Source: Struthio camelus (taxonomy: Eukaryota; Chordata; Aves; Struthioniformes; Struthionidae). Taken from it: a DNA stretch of 64,000 bases. Both the position numbers and the translations under genes were made by a program. Each line of letters begins with the position of its first letter. Position 1 is the first letter of the stretch. Shown piece by piece: positions 47,891 through 58,900 of this stretch. The notes under the pieces were generated by a model. The model searched no databases. It worked only from the letters and a program-made list of their open reading frames with translations, and was not told the DNA's origin. The DNA lies in contig NC_090956.1 of assembly GCF_040807025.1 (NCBI RefSeq), positions 4,328,517-4,392,516 on the forward strand, in the 5' to 3' direction.

Positions 47891-48400
47891 CCATTCGAGG
47901 CGGGACATCTTTCCTTTGCATAGACACGGCCCACCCAGCTCCTCCGCTTCTGCTGCGATTCCCGTGCGCTGTTTCTGAGACAGGTTTTCCAGTCCTTGAA
48001 CCCATGCAAAACGCTTCGCAAAACACACGTCTTGGAACTGGGCTTGCTGCGACTTCACCGAGGCTGCGTTCAGGGTTGCCGCCTCTCCGACCCCTCCTTC
48101 CGTCCCTGGACGGATCACACTGCGGATTCCTGCCAGAAAACTGCATTCCCAACTTGCTTTTTGCTCATTTCCGCTACGTCACTCGTGTCCTGCTCAGCCA
48201 CTGCTTTCTGCAACGCAGCAGGCGCAGAAGAAGAGCCCCCTCACGCCGCCGGCATCTGCCCGGGCATATTGCTGGGCTTGAAGGAATTTTGTGGTGACTC
48301 AGGGCGAGGAACGAATTCCCGCTGGCTTCCCAGCCCGGCCTGCGCGCCTCCGTGCATCCCCAGCGCCTGCGATAAACACAGCCGCCCTTCAGGATCGGAC
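47891..48400. other. Spacer before the MAP2K3 CpG island
   Basis: Sequence of rising GC content with no recognised gene or repeat. Confidence 0.5.
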
Positions 48401-49063
48401 GCCGGCGTGAGCGGGCCGGGCTGGGCCGGGGCAGCTCGGCGGGGGCACAAGGGGTATCGCCCAGAGCAGCCGTCCCAAGGGAAACGTGATGAGCTGGCTG
48501 GTCTCAGCCGTGCGAAGCGCTGGGCCCCCGCCGGCGGATGGGGGGGCCGGTCCGGCCCCGCCGTGGTCCCGAGCGGCGAGGGGCCTCGTGGGCTCGGGGC
48601 GGCGGGACCGGGTGGCGCGAACGGGCCGACGAGCCTGACGGGCCGGGGCTGCTGGTGCTGGGCCCCTGGACGGCCCTGCACGGGACGGCGGGCTCGGGGC
48701 TCTCGGGTGGGCCCCGGGCGAGGAGGAGGAGGAGGGTGATGGCTTCCCCGAGCAGGGGAGGAAGGCTCCGAGGCCTCGCCGTGGCTCACGGCCCGCGGCA
48801 GCCAGGGAGGCCCGTGCGGCCCCACGTGCCGCAGCCTCGCCGAGGCCCCGTAGCCTCCCCTCAGCCCCGAGCCGCCGTTCCGGGGCAGCCGAGCGGCCTC
48901 GAGCCCCGCCTCGGTGCAACGGGGCGGTTGGCGCAACGGTGCTGGGGGCAAGATGGAGGAGAAAGCCTCCCTCTGCCCGCCCGCCCGCCTGCCTCCCTCC
49001 AGCCGCACGCCCGAGAACCATAAAACTCTCCGAGCCCTAACCCCGCCCCCTCCCTCCAGACAA

Positions 49064-49068
49064 CCAAT
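49064..49068 (+). promoter_or_regulatory. MAP2K3: CCAAT box of MAP2K3
   Basis: CAACCAATAGAAG fits an NF-Y site about 150 bases upstream of the proposed start codon, next to GC boxes. Confidence 0.5.
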
Positions 49069-49214
49069 AGAAGGGAAGCTCCGGCGGTGGGGGGCGGTGC
49101 CTGGCCAGCCCTCGCCCCGCCCCGCGGCTCTTTCCCCGCTGTCGGCCGCGCTCGCCCGGACACCGCCGGGCGCTCGCCGTGCCCTGGGCATGCTGCGGGC
49201 CGCCGCCGCCAGCC

Positions 49215-49230
49215 ATGTCGCTGCCCAGAG
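49215..49230 (+). CDS. MAP2K3: MAP2K3 first coding exon (5' end only)
   Basis: MAP2K3 (MKK3) is the dual-specificity kinase that phosphorylates p38 MAP kinases in stress and cytokine signalling. Only the first 16 coding bases are here: ATG TCG CTG CCC AGA G, then the donor GAG|GTAGGAG, giving MSLPR plus one base of Gly. Mammalian MAP2K3 exon 1 ends in a similar short peptide (SLPQTKG in mouse) before the basic KSKRKKDL docking segment, so sequence, CpG island, strand and synteny agree. The ATG has G at -3. Another ATG at 49190, in a different frame, overlaps it. I found no exon coding for KSKRKKDL or kinase motifs up to 64000. The call rests mainly on synteny and a five-residue match. Confidence 0.6.
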
Positions 49231-49402
49231 GTAGGAGAGCGGCGCCGCCGCCGCCGCCTCGGGGAGGGCGGGCTGGGGGCGGCCCGCAGCGGGGGCCTGG
49301 GCCTCGCCGGGCCTCGGGTGCGGGGGGGCGCGAAGCGGGGCAGGGCCGGGCGCGTCCCGAGAGGTGGCCCGCTGTGCTCCAAGGAGTCCTCGGGCACGTC
49401 TG

Positions 49403-50885
49403 AAGGCATCGCCCAGCACGTCCCTACCGCATCCCTGGCCACGTCCCTACAGCATCCCCCCCGCGCGTCCTACGGCATCCCTGGCCACGTCCTACAGCAT
49501 CCCCCCGCGCGTCCTACGGCATCCCTGGCCACGTCCTACAGCATCCCTGGCCACGTCCTACGGCATCCCTGGCCATGTCCCTACAGCATCCCTGGCCACG
49601 TCCTACAGCGTCCCTGGCCACGTCCCTACAGCATCCCCCCGCGCGTCCTACAGCATCCCTGGCCATGTCCTACAGCATCCCTGGCCACGTCCCTACAGCA
49701 TCCCTGGCCACGTCCTACAGCATCCCTGGCCACGTCCTACGGCATCCCTGGCCATGTCCCTACAGCGTCCCTGGCCACGTCCCTACAGCATCCCTGGCCA
49801 CGTCCCTACAGCATCCCTGGCCACGTCCCTACAGCATCCCCCCGCGCGTCCTACGGCATCCCTGGCCACGTCCCTACAGCATCCCTGGCCACGTCCCTAC
49901 AGCATCCCTGGCCACGTCCCTACAGCGTCCCTGGCCATGTCCCTACAGCATCCCCCCGCGCGTCCTACGGCATCCCTGGCCATGTCCCTACAACATCCCT
50001 GGCCACGTCCTACAGCATCCCTGGCCACGTCCTACGGCATCCCTGGCCACGTCCCTACAGCATCCCTGGCCACGTCCTACGGCATCCCTGGCCACGTCCC
50101 TACAGCATCCCTGGCCACGTCCCTACAGCATCCCCCCGCGCGTCCTACGGCATCCCTGGCCACGTCCCTACCGCATCCCTGGCCACGTCCTACAGCATCC
50201 CTGGCCACGTCCCTACAGCATCCCCCCGCGCGTCCTACGGCGTCCCTGGCCATGTCCCTACAACATCCCTGGCCACGTCCCTACCGCATCCCTGGCCACG
50301 TCCCTACCGCATCCCTGGCCACGTCCCTACAGCATCCCCCCGCGCGTCCTACGGCGTCCCTGGCCATGTCCCTACAACATCCCTGGCCACGTCCTACAGC
50401 ATCCCTGGCCACGTCCTACGGCATCCCTGGCCACGTCCCTACAGCATCCCTGGCCACGTCCTACGGCATCCCTGGCCACGTCCCTACAGCATCCCTGGCC
50501 ACGTCCCTACAGCATCCCCCCGCGCGTCCTACGGCATCCCTGGCCACGTCCCTACAGCATCCCTGGCCACGTCCCTACAGCATCCCTGGCCACGTCCCTA
50601 CAGCGTCCCTGGCCACGTCCCTACAGCATCCCCCCGCGCGTCCTACGGCATCCCTGGCCACGTCCCTACAGCATCCCTGGCCACGTCCCTACAGCATCCC
50701 CCCGCGCGTCCTACGGCATCCCTGGCCACGTCCCTACGGCATCCCTGGCCACGTCCCTACAGCATCCCCCCGCGCGTCCTACGGCATCCCTGGCCACGTC
50801 CCTACAGCATCCCCCCGCGCGTCCTACGGCATCCCTGGCCACGTCCCTACAGCATCCCCCCGCGCGTCCTACAGCATCCCTGGCC
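49403..50885. repeat. Minisatellite of 22-23 bp units in MAP2K3 intron 1
   Basis: About 65 head-to-tail units in three main forms: CATCCCTGGCCACGTCCCTA plus CAG (23 bp); the same with one C less (22 bp); and CATCCCCCCGCGCGTCCTAC plus GG (22 bp). Minor CATGTC and GCGTCC variants occur. It begins about 170 bases after the MAP2K3 exon 1 donor. A block of about 220 bases at 49949-50169 recurs almost unchanged 384 bases later (50333-50553). The unit contains no TAA, TAG or TGA on the plus strand, so all three plus frames stay open. Confidence 0.97.
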
Positions 50886-52941
50886 TTGCCGGGAAGCCTC
50901 CCCAGGTGCCACACTTGCCGCGGGCATCGCGGTGGCCCCAGTCTTGGTGGCACCCGGGGACGGCGGTGCCCTGCGGGGGCCCCCCTGGCAGCAGGGATGC
51001 GGGGCGTGCTTTCCCCGCGCGGACGGTGCAGCCTGGATGTCCCCAGCCGGGGTTGGCACCCGGTGAGCGCGTCTGGGCGCAGCTTTGGACCTTGCGTTTG
51101 TTGACAGAGGTGGTGGGGCAGGCCTCCGGCGCGGCCTGGGCTAGGGACAAGGTAATCGGCCTTTCCGAGCGTGTTGTCCCCCCCTCGTGATGCAAGTTTT
51201 CAGGTGTCAACTGGATGGTCCTTGTCTTAATATTGGTTTAATTAAGGCTTAATGGAGTAATTAAGTCTTATGTAAACTGGGAAGATAGGATGCTAGATAT
51301 AAAATTGTTGCCTAATCTTTCGTGTATAAGTTTCCTGTTATCTGCACTCTTGGTGTACCGCCAGGAAAGTGCTGATAGGTAGTGCAGTTCTGTTAGGTGA
51401 AGTAAAGAAAATCTTTCAGGCTTGCCTCCCTTGTAATTAAGTTGCTTATGCGGAAACAAAAGTATGTGAAGCTCTTTGGAAACAGCTTGAAGACAACCAT
51501 CCCTGTTCTTGTCCATTCAGAATCAGAGACGTGGATCTACCTGGCCATGCACGTGAGGTTCCTCAGTTCTCATCCATTTTGCTGCGTCTTTGCACGTGCT
51601 TAAAAGCATATGCGTGATTTTATAGGATCTGGGCTGAAATGATCTGAAGTTGCTGGTAGGCAGGAATGCTCTGTTGGCCAGTTGGAACGATTGGACTGAC
51701 TCGCTGTTTTTAAGTTGGTGCCTGAATAGATAAACGAGTGATTTCACCAGATGGAGCAATTGGGCAGCGTGTTTTTCTGTCCGTCGAAACATCTTGGCAA
51801 GTGCAGAACGCTCAGAAACTGAGCAAGGCCGACACTGGTTCTAAACTTACTGAGCCTGAATTGCAGTACAAGGGCCAGACCGCTAAGCTGGGTACTATAT
51901 GGTGGAGGCAAGATGGGAGGTGATGTTCCCCTGCTTCTTCCAAAGCGTTAGCTGTATTTGTGACCTGCTGCCTGATCCCAGTTGGGGGATGTTGTGCTGT
52001 TTGGATGTGCTGGCTTTGTGTTGTCCCCCTCTTCTGGTTCGGCACTGGGACACAGTTCTTACACCCTTGTCCTGTCTGCACCGTCCTGAGGTACCAAATT
52101 TGGGACGTGTGTGTTTCTTAGAGGAAAACATGAACAAACAGCACGGTTTGGCCTTCAGCCTGCTGAAATTAAAGGGGATGGAAGTGTTGAAATGCCTGTT
52201 TGTGTCGAAGGAGGAGAATCCGAGCCTCGAGCACAGCTGCATTGCTTGGGCTGCTCCAGGGGGCAAGATAGCAGCGAAGCTCTCCCCCTCCAAGAAAACC
52301 GCTGTGGCGGTTTAGCGAACCTCGTCGTTAACTTTGGACAGGGCGTTCTGCGGATGAGCGGCGCCAGCAGCAGCCCGTAATGTAACGAGGTGAAATAAAA
52401 CCAAACGGAAAGCGAGTGTGTGAGGATGGCCGGCCCGCGGCGTGCGTGTTTGTTTTGGTGGCGGAGGCAGAGCTCTGATCTCCCGGTACGCCCGGCGCTG
52501 ACTCCGAACCTTGACACATGTGCGTGTGTCAGAAGCACCTTGGTAGGGTTTCCCGTTGCGGCTGGCAAACGTGATTGTGTGTCATGGATGTTATTTATAG
52601 AGCATCGCTGTGACTAAGGTGGCCTGGTCGCCGTCCTAAGGTGAGCGCAGTCTGCTAGGTATTGGCCCGGGATGACACCATGAGCTTGCTGGGGAAGTTT
52701 TGAGGAAGACAGGAAAATTGCCTTGCTGATGCCTTAGAGCTCTAGGTAGCTGATTGCATCAGCGCTGTGAGCGACGACTGGACAGAATCGGGGAGGAGAG
52801 AGCACAGAAAGTGTGATTTGCTGCTTCTCTTTTATCACTGGAATAAAATTTGGGTTTTTTTTTTTCCCTTGTTCTGGAGTGATGCATAGGAAACTTGAAG
52901 TCAGGAACCATGTGAGCAGATGAACACACCTCGATGTGACC

Positions 52942-52961
52942 TTTTTTTTTTTTTTTTTTTT
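52942..52961. repeat. T20 homopolymer
   Basis: An uninterrupted run of 20 T in MAP2K3 intron 1, followed by AATGATC. Confidence 0.9.
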
Positions 52962-55900
52962 AATGATCTATGTCTTAAATGGAGAGAATGTGGACCTGTG
53001 TTTCCTGTTTGCTGTGTAAGTAGGGTATGAATCAGCAGCGATTTATAATCGTTTTGAATGGAGCTGCTGACTCATAGGTAAGAGCACATGTTCAAGCAGG
53101 CTTCCCAGACGGGAAGGGTTCAGCAGGGCTTCTTAAAACGGCTGTCGAGACCCGGTCCAAGGCCAGATCTCATTTGGGTTGCAGGCGCCGTGGGCTGTGT
53201 GAGCCTGAGCAGCAGATGTGTGGATGGAGGGAAGAGGTGAGCTCTCTCCTTTAGCAGCCTGGCTGAGAGACCTCTCTTTCCTCATGGGAGAGGAGGCCCG
53301 TGCCGGAAGGATTTCCTAGGAAGTTGTGTGCTTGACCAAAAAACGTTTTGCCTGTCGGAGCGTTGTGGGAGTGTGGTACCTGCACATGCATTCTTGGAGG
53401 AAGTTTGAAACCTTTCTGTCTTTGCAGGTGTCTGGCTGCGCGGGTTATTCTTTGGAATGAACCAGTTCCTGCCTGAGATACAATTACTACTAATACTGCT
53501 TAGTGGAGGTGTCACGTGTGTGCTGAGTACCCTAGTTCTCTTTGGCTGGCATTGACTGCTCTGGGTTTTCCTCCGACTTGAGCACTTTTCCTGTCTATTC
53601 CCTTTGTCTCCATCGATGCAGGCTTTGGCATTGGGATCAATCCAGAACATGTATAACGCATCTGCTTTTCTCAAACCCCTCTTCTCTCGTTCTGTTAGCG
53701 CTCCACCGCGGTCGCTGCATGCCTCTGCCATCCCTTGTGACAGGCCTCGGTTTTGCTTCGGCCTCAGAAACACATGTTTTTTGAGTGGGGCTCGCCAGTC
53801 GTGCGTTGCCGCATGTGAATACCCTTAGGTCTTGAGCGCCTGCTTCCACTTGGATTGCACAAACTGCATCTCCTTGACAGCACTGATGTTAAGTCATTCT
53901 GGGGGTCCTTTGGGATGGCCTGAATTTAAGCTATCTCTGTTTAGGGAAATCCAGTGGATTTGGGCTTCCTTTTCCTGGTTGCTTCCCCTTCGTAGGCTTA
54001 AGTTGGTCAGGATAATAAATGGAGGCTGCTGCATTGTTGCTCTCAGGTTGGCTGTTTCAATGGTAGATGTGTACAAATACTCAGCTGCTGTCATTTTTGG
54101 CTTAGTCATGGGATCGACTTCTGCCTCTGGAGTTTCTGGGGATGCGTGTAGCTGCAGCTGACTGCCCATGACACGCGTGAATGGAATGGTGCTCGGCGAG
54201 GGAGCTTTTCCTCGGCTCTGGACTAAACACAGCTTCTCAGATAAACACCTTGTGTGGCTTATGTGGAGCTTGATAGGGATTTCAGCTTAATTCCTTTCCC
54301 CATTGCCCATGTGTGGTTGATCCAAATTATCTTGCAGGATCAGATATGTGTGAGAGCATCACTTGCTATTTCTGGGTAATCTTGCACTGTTAAGTCCAAA
54401 GTTTACTAAAATATGCAAAATCTCTCATTTGTCTCAGGTCAGCGACACTCGCCTGAGCTGTATTTACCAAATCGCTGGCATTGAGGGAAGGAATCACATG
54501 CAAAGTGCTGGAACTGCATGTGTATCTTTCTTCTAGAGCTTTGTAAGGGACATAGCCACTGGCAGCAAATCTGAACGTGTGACTGGTCCTGGATATGGTT
54601 TTTCCAACAGCGTCTGCACCTTGTCCAGCAAAACGGATGCTCTGAAGTGATGGAGCTTATATCTGAGAGGTTAAAGTAGAGGGGGAGGAAACCTCAGCTT
54701 TGCAGAGCATGCAGGATACGCAGGGTGAAGGGTGCACAGGTTGTTTTAGGTTGTGTGCCTACAGATTCAGGTTGCTATTTTTCCCTGGGGCTGAAGGCAT
54801 GTCTTCTGCCTGCCTGTGCAGCCCTGCGTGAAGAGCTGCAGCCGCTCTCACTATGTCTGTGTGCTGTGACTCGGTTCCCTCCTGACCCTGGTACCTAAGC
54901 GAGGAAGTCCAGGCAGCCCCCTCCTGGTGGGACAGGCTGGACGTGCCTGGGGCAGGCGCGTGTCTCCTGCAACTGCTATGCTGGGAGGTTGCTTCAGGAA
55001 GCAGCTCTGGAGCTGCAGAATTGCAGGGAGGGAGGATGCAGTGATGAGAGCTGGAGGGAAGGGACCTGTTTGTCCTCCCCTGAGCTCACCTAGCACCAAT
55101 GCTGAAGTAGCTCAAAAGCAAGTTCTTCTCTTTAGTTGAGCAATTCTCCTCCAGGAAGACATGAGTAACTTGTTAGGTGCCTGGATGTGACCCACTGCAC
55201 TTCACAGCCACGTGCTTTTACTTCCCTTTTTGGATAGCAGCAGGTCTGCGTTTCCTGATGTGCTGGGCTTCAGCGTGAGGATTTGCAATTGAGCTGTGAA
55301 TTAGGGTGCTCGGAGACATGTTATGCCCTTGGGGAAAGGGAACAGCATCCAGTTGAAGCCAGGCTGCTTTTCTGGGAAAGCAGTTCTCCTTTAACTCCAA
55401 GGCTTGGAAAAATCATCAGTGAGAAATGGAAGAATTCAGGAGTGAACTGGTGCTTGTTCTGGTAAAACATTTATTCTGGGAAGGTAAATAAGCAGCATGG
55501 ATGAGTCCCTGCTGCATCCCTGGCTCTGCCGAGGCTGTGCCCTCCACACAGAGTACCCCACGGTTATGCAATTCAGTCGGCTGTGAATCCTGTAGTGTCT
55601 TATGTACTATTCACACTTTTCTTGCTGCCACTCCAAAAAAGCCAGTTCTGCTACAAAGCCTGCAGGAACAGGGGATTCGCCTCTAGGCTCCCTCCGCATC
55701 CAGGCAGCGCAGCCGGCAGCCTGGTGTCCTCTGCGTGTGCATGCACGAATGTGTGGGGCGGCCTTGGAGTGCTAAACCCATGAAGTCAGGTTTTAATTTT
55801 AACTCTGTTGAAGCATTATGTAGCTTGCATCTGATTAATTATAACCATCATAAGAGAGAGAGCAGGGCTTTGCTCCTACCCTCTTCCTAGTGCTATGTTG

Positions 55901-58900
55901 GGAATGGGCTGCTTTCTGACAGCCAAAGTGTTGGGTACCTGCAAAATATTATGTTGTACATCACAAATATTTAGTTTTGCTGCAGAAATCCATTTTCTTC
56001 CTTGGAGGGATGCCCCCCTGCTTTTTCAGTGGATAATGCTTCTCCCTGAAGGCCGCTGCTTTAATTTTCCAGGTCTGGGCTGCGGTCCAAGGCTGGGCCG
56101 GAGTTTGCTGTAGCCCGGGCCCCTGCTGTTTGCGAAGGTGGGCCTTGCTGGAGGAAACCCATTGGCGCTTTGCAGAGCTCCTTGCTGCGTGCCTAGGAGG
56201 CTGCGTGGGTTTCCCGTCCCAGTGATGTTGCGACCCGAGCGGCCACAGTTGCAGATGTCGGGGCACTGTGGGATTTTTGTCAGAAGAGTGTTTTCACTGG
56301 TGCTGCTCACGTGCCGCTAATGTGCCAGGGGAAGAGCTGGGAGAGAAACTTGCATTATCTCGGGAGGTGATTTTACCCCACCAACAAAAAGTTTGGAGTT
56401 TTTACTAGCGTGACTCAGGACCGCTTGTGGGTAAGTGTGAAGGTAGATTGACCCACAATGTCTTTTGCTGACAAAGCTCTGTAGTGCAGGTCAAGTGTTA
56501 GCCCAGGATTTTGGGCGGGGGTAAGAAGGCAGAGAGGATTTTTTTTTTATGGTGACAACTGGAAGTTCCTGTTCTTTTTTTGGCTTGGGAGATACCCCAT
56601 CTCCCCACAGCTTTTTATCTTTCTCTGCATAGAGATGAGTGCTGCACTGATACTATGGCAGTGTTGCGAGTCTAAATGTTGGTCACCCTGAGGAAAACCA
56701 TCATTATTTGGCACTACTGTGAGTATCTCTGATAGCACAGTACCGTCCTGCGGCCCCAGCTGGCCCTGGCTTGCAGTGGGTCTGTCTCTGCTCCCTTTTC
56801 CGGAGCTGGGATGGGGCTCTCTGCACGCACCCTCCTCTAGCAGTCTGCAGCCGCTTCTCCCCAGCAAAATGCGGGAGCAGAAATGCTGCTGCTAACAGGA
56901 AGCGGTGGGTTACAGTGTGGCTATGGGAAAGGATAGGATTTGGGGGTCCCAGTGGGGAAGTGACGGGGCAGGGCAAACCTCTTCTGTGGCTTCTACCATG
57001 GGAGGTCCTGGACCCACAGAGCAGGATCAAGGTGCTGTGAAGATGGAAGGGGATGGCCCCTCTCCAGCATGCTTTCCCCCAGTAATCCCATGCTGCTGTG
57101 CCTGTCCATAGGCTTAACAGCACAAGGATCCTTCATGTGATATCTGTGTTATGGGAGGAGCAGATGGTGTCTCCCACTCCTAGCCTGTTGCAAGAGAAGA
57201 TGGGAGGTTGCTTTGGAGCATGTCCCTCTCAAGCCCTGGCGGTGGGGGGGCCTCTCCATGTGGCATAACTGTCTTTGTGTGCTGCTGGCTGTAGTGTGTT
57301 TTAGAGAAAATGAGGGAACACTTGATTTATAAAGGAGCTACAGTGAGCGTTTTGCTTAGCTAGAGCCAGGCAAGAGGTCAGGAAGTTGCTTCCAGGAATT
57401 ACTGCAGCCCCCGTCCAGTAGCTTTCGGGTGAATTAAGGCAGATTGTGTAAAAAAGACACCCAGTCTTGTTTTTAAAGACATCCAGTGCTGGAGTTCAGT
57501 TTCTCTGAAATGCAAAAGCTGTGACCTTGGGGAACTGTCTGGTGCGAGCTGGGGTGTGGTGGGCCGTGATGTTTCTGCACTTTCCCCAGCTCCCTCCTCT
57601 CCCAGGGTGGAATGATTTTATGACCTCACTTGCCAAAAAGCAAGGGAAGGAAAAGTCTGCCAGCTGCAAACAGCGTAAAGGTGATGGCCCAGCTGTTGTC
57701 TTCCCCTTTGGGAACTGCCAAAGTGAAGGAGGAGGAGGTGGAGCGGGTCCATAACTCAGTCCGTTAGGCTGGCCACAGCCCCTGAACTGCCATCTAGGAG
57801 GTTGCCTCCAAACTGATCTGTCCCATGCTCTAAGCCTTAACTTCATTATCTCAAGCAAATTGCTGATTTAAAAGGAAAAAAAATAAAAGAAATTTCAATT
57901 AAAAACATAACACGAGTGGAAGAGGAGGCAGGATGAGGATGAGACAAAACTTACCAGAAATTATTGTTTGTAGAGCATCCACCCTTCCTCCCCCCAAAAC
58001 CAGAAGAAAAAAAAAATCTAACTTTGGAAAGGAAGAAACCTCCAGAGTGCTCGATACAAGTAATTTCCCATCAGCGATTGCTAACCTTAGCTGTGGTTTG
58101 GCACTGGTATCGGCGTGATTGCTCGTATCGGATGAACCTTGGCGAGGGTGAGCAGGGTAGGTGCTCCCTGCTTCCAGCAGCGCTTGGACCCTCTCTCCCA
58201 GCAGCTGCCTAGTGAGTCCTGAAGTGACTCTTGATATGGGGTGTTTCCACCCTGCTAATGCACTCTTATGTCTTGCCTTGCTAGAGCCATTCTTTTTTTG
58301 GCATCTTTTAGGAGACTTATAAGCAGCTTTTAATTACAGTTTTTCATTCCCCCAAAGGTCCCAGAGATCCTTGCTGCAGAGTCAGGAGCACTGTTAATAC
58401 TTCAGGGTTTTGGTTAAACAGAGAAGGACACCTGCTGTCTGATTTTCCTGTGAATATGGCATTGGCAGCTGCAGGGGGGAATTTGCAGAAATCTCTGAAG
58501 GACTGAGCTGTAAATGGTTTCCAATAAAGCATGAATAAAAATCTGCAGCTAGGATGGGATCCTGCCAGTGTCTCTTCAGAGATGCTTGAAGACTAAGGGG
58601 TAAAATACTATGTGTGATTAAGTTGGAGTTAGCACGTACTGACTGAACTTCTCTTGAATCAGGCTGTGCTCCTCCTCTTTTTCTGAACGCTCTAGTTAGA
58701 GTGATAGAGCCTCCGTACAGCAAGCGTAATAAGCTGGTAGGAAAGCGCTTACTTTGCATAGCGAATTTAGAGAAGTAAAATAGGCTAGTGTAAACACTTT
58801 TCTTCCAAGGTAGCGATGGGCTCAGCGCTCTGCCAGCCTTGCTGGGTGTTGTGACACTCCGGCACTGTTTCCTGCTAAGGCCGTGGGCGGATGTGTGTTC

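Larger units (their letters stand above)
48400..49400 (+). promoter_or_regulatory. MAP2K3: CpG-island promoter of MAP2K3
   Basis: A CpG-dense block with GC boxes (CCCCGCCCCC at 49041-49050, another near 49115) and a CCAAT box at 49064-49068. It ends just inside the first intron. No strong TATA box; CATAAAA at 49019 is a weak candidate. The exact transcription start cannot be read from sequence. Confidence 0.7.

Noticed and set aside
48241-49442. Minus-strand frames of 190-390 codons over the MAP2K3 CpG island
   Set aside because: Ala/Pro/Arg-rich, overlapping in several frames and on both strands, as expected of a CpG island; no domain visible.
42955-50885. CRISPR-like repeat arrays
   Set aside because: The repeats are directly tandem without unique spacers, and the genome is a vertebrate's.
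49087-51190. Proline/histidine-rich open frames of about 500-660 codons in all three plus frames
   Set aside because: They are the minisatellite read in three frames; the unit contains no stop triplet. No real gene keeps all three frames open with the same peptide.
51899-52315. 138-codon plus-strand frame in MAP2K3 intron 1
   Set aside because: No family resemblance and no MAP2K3 exon 2 motif (KSKRKKDL); other frames are also open nearby.
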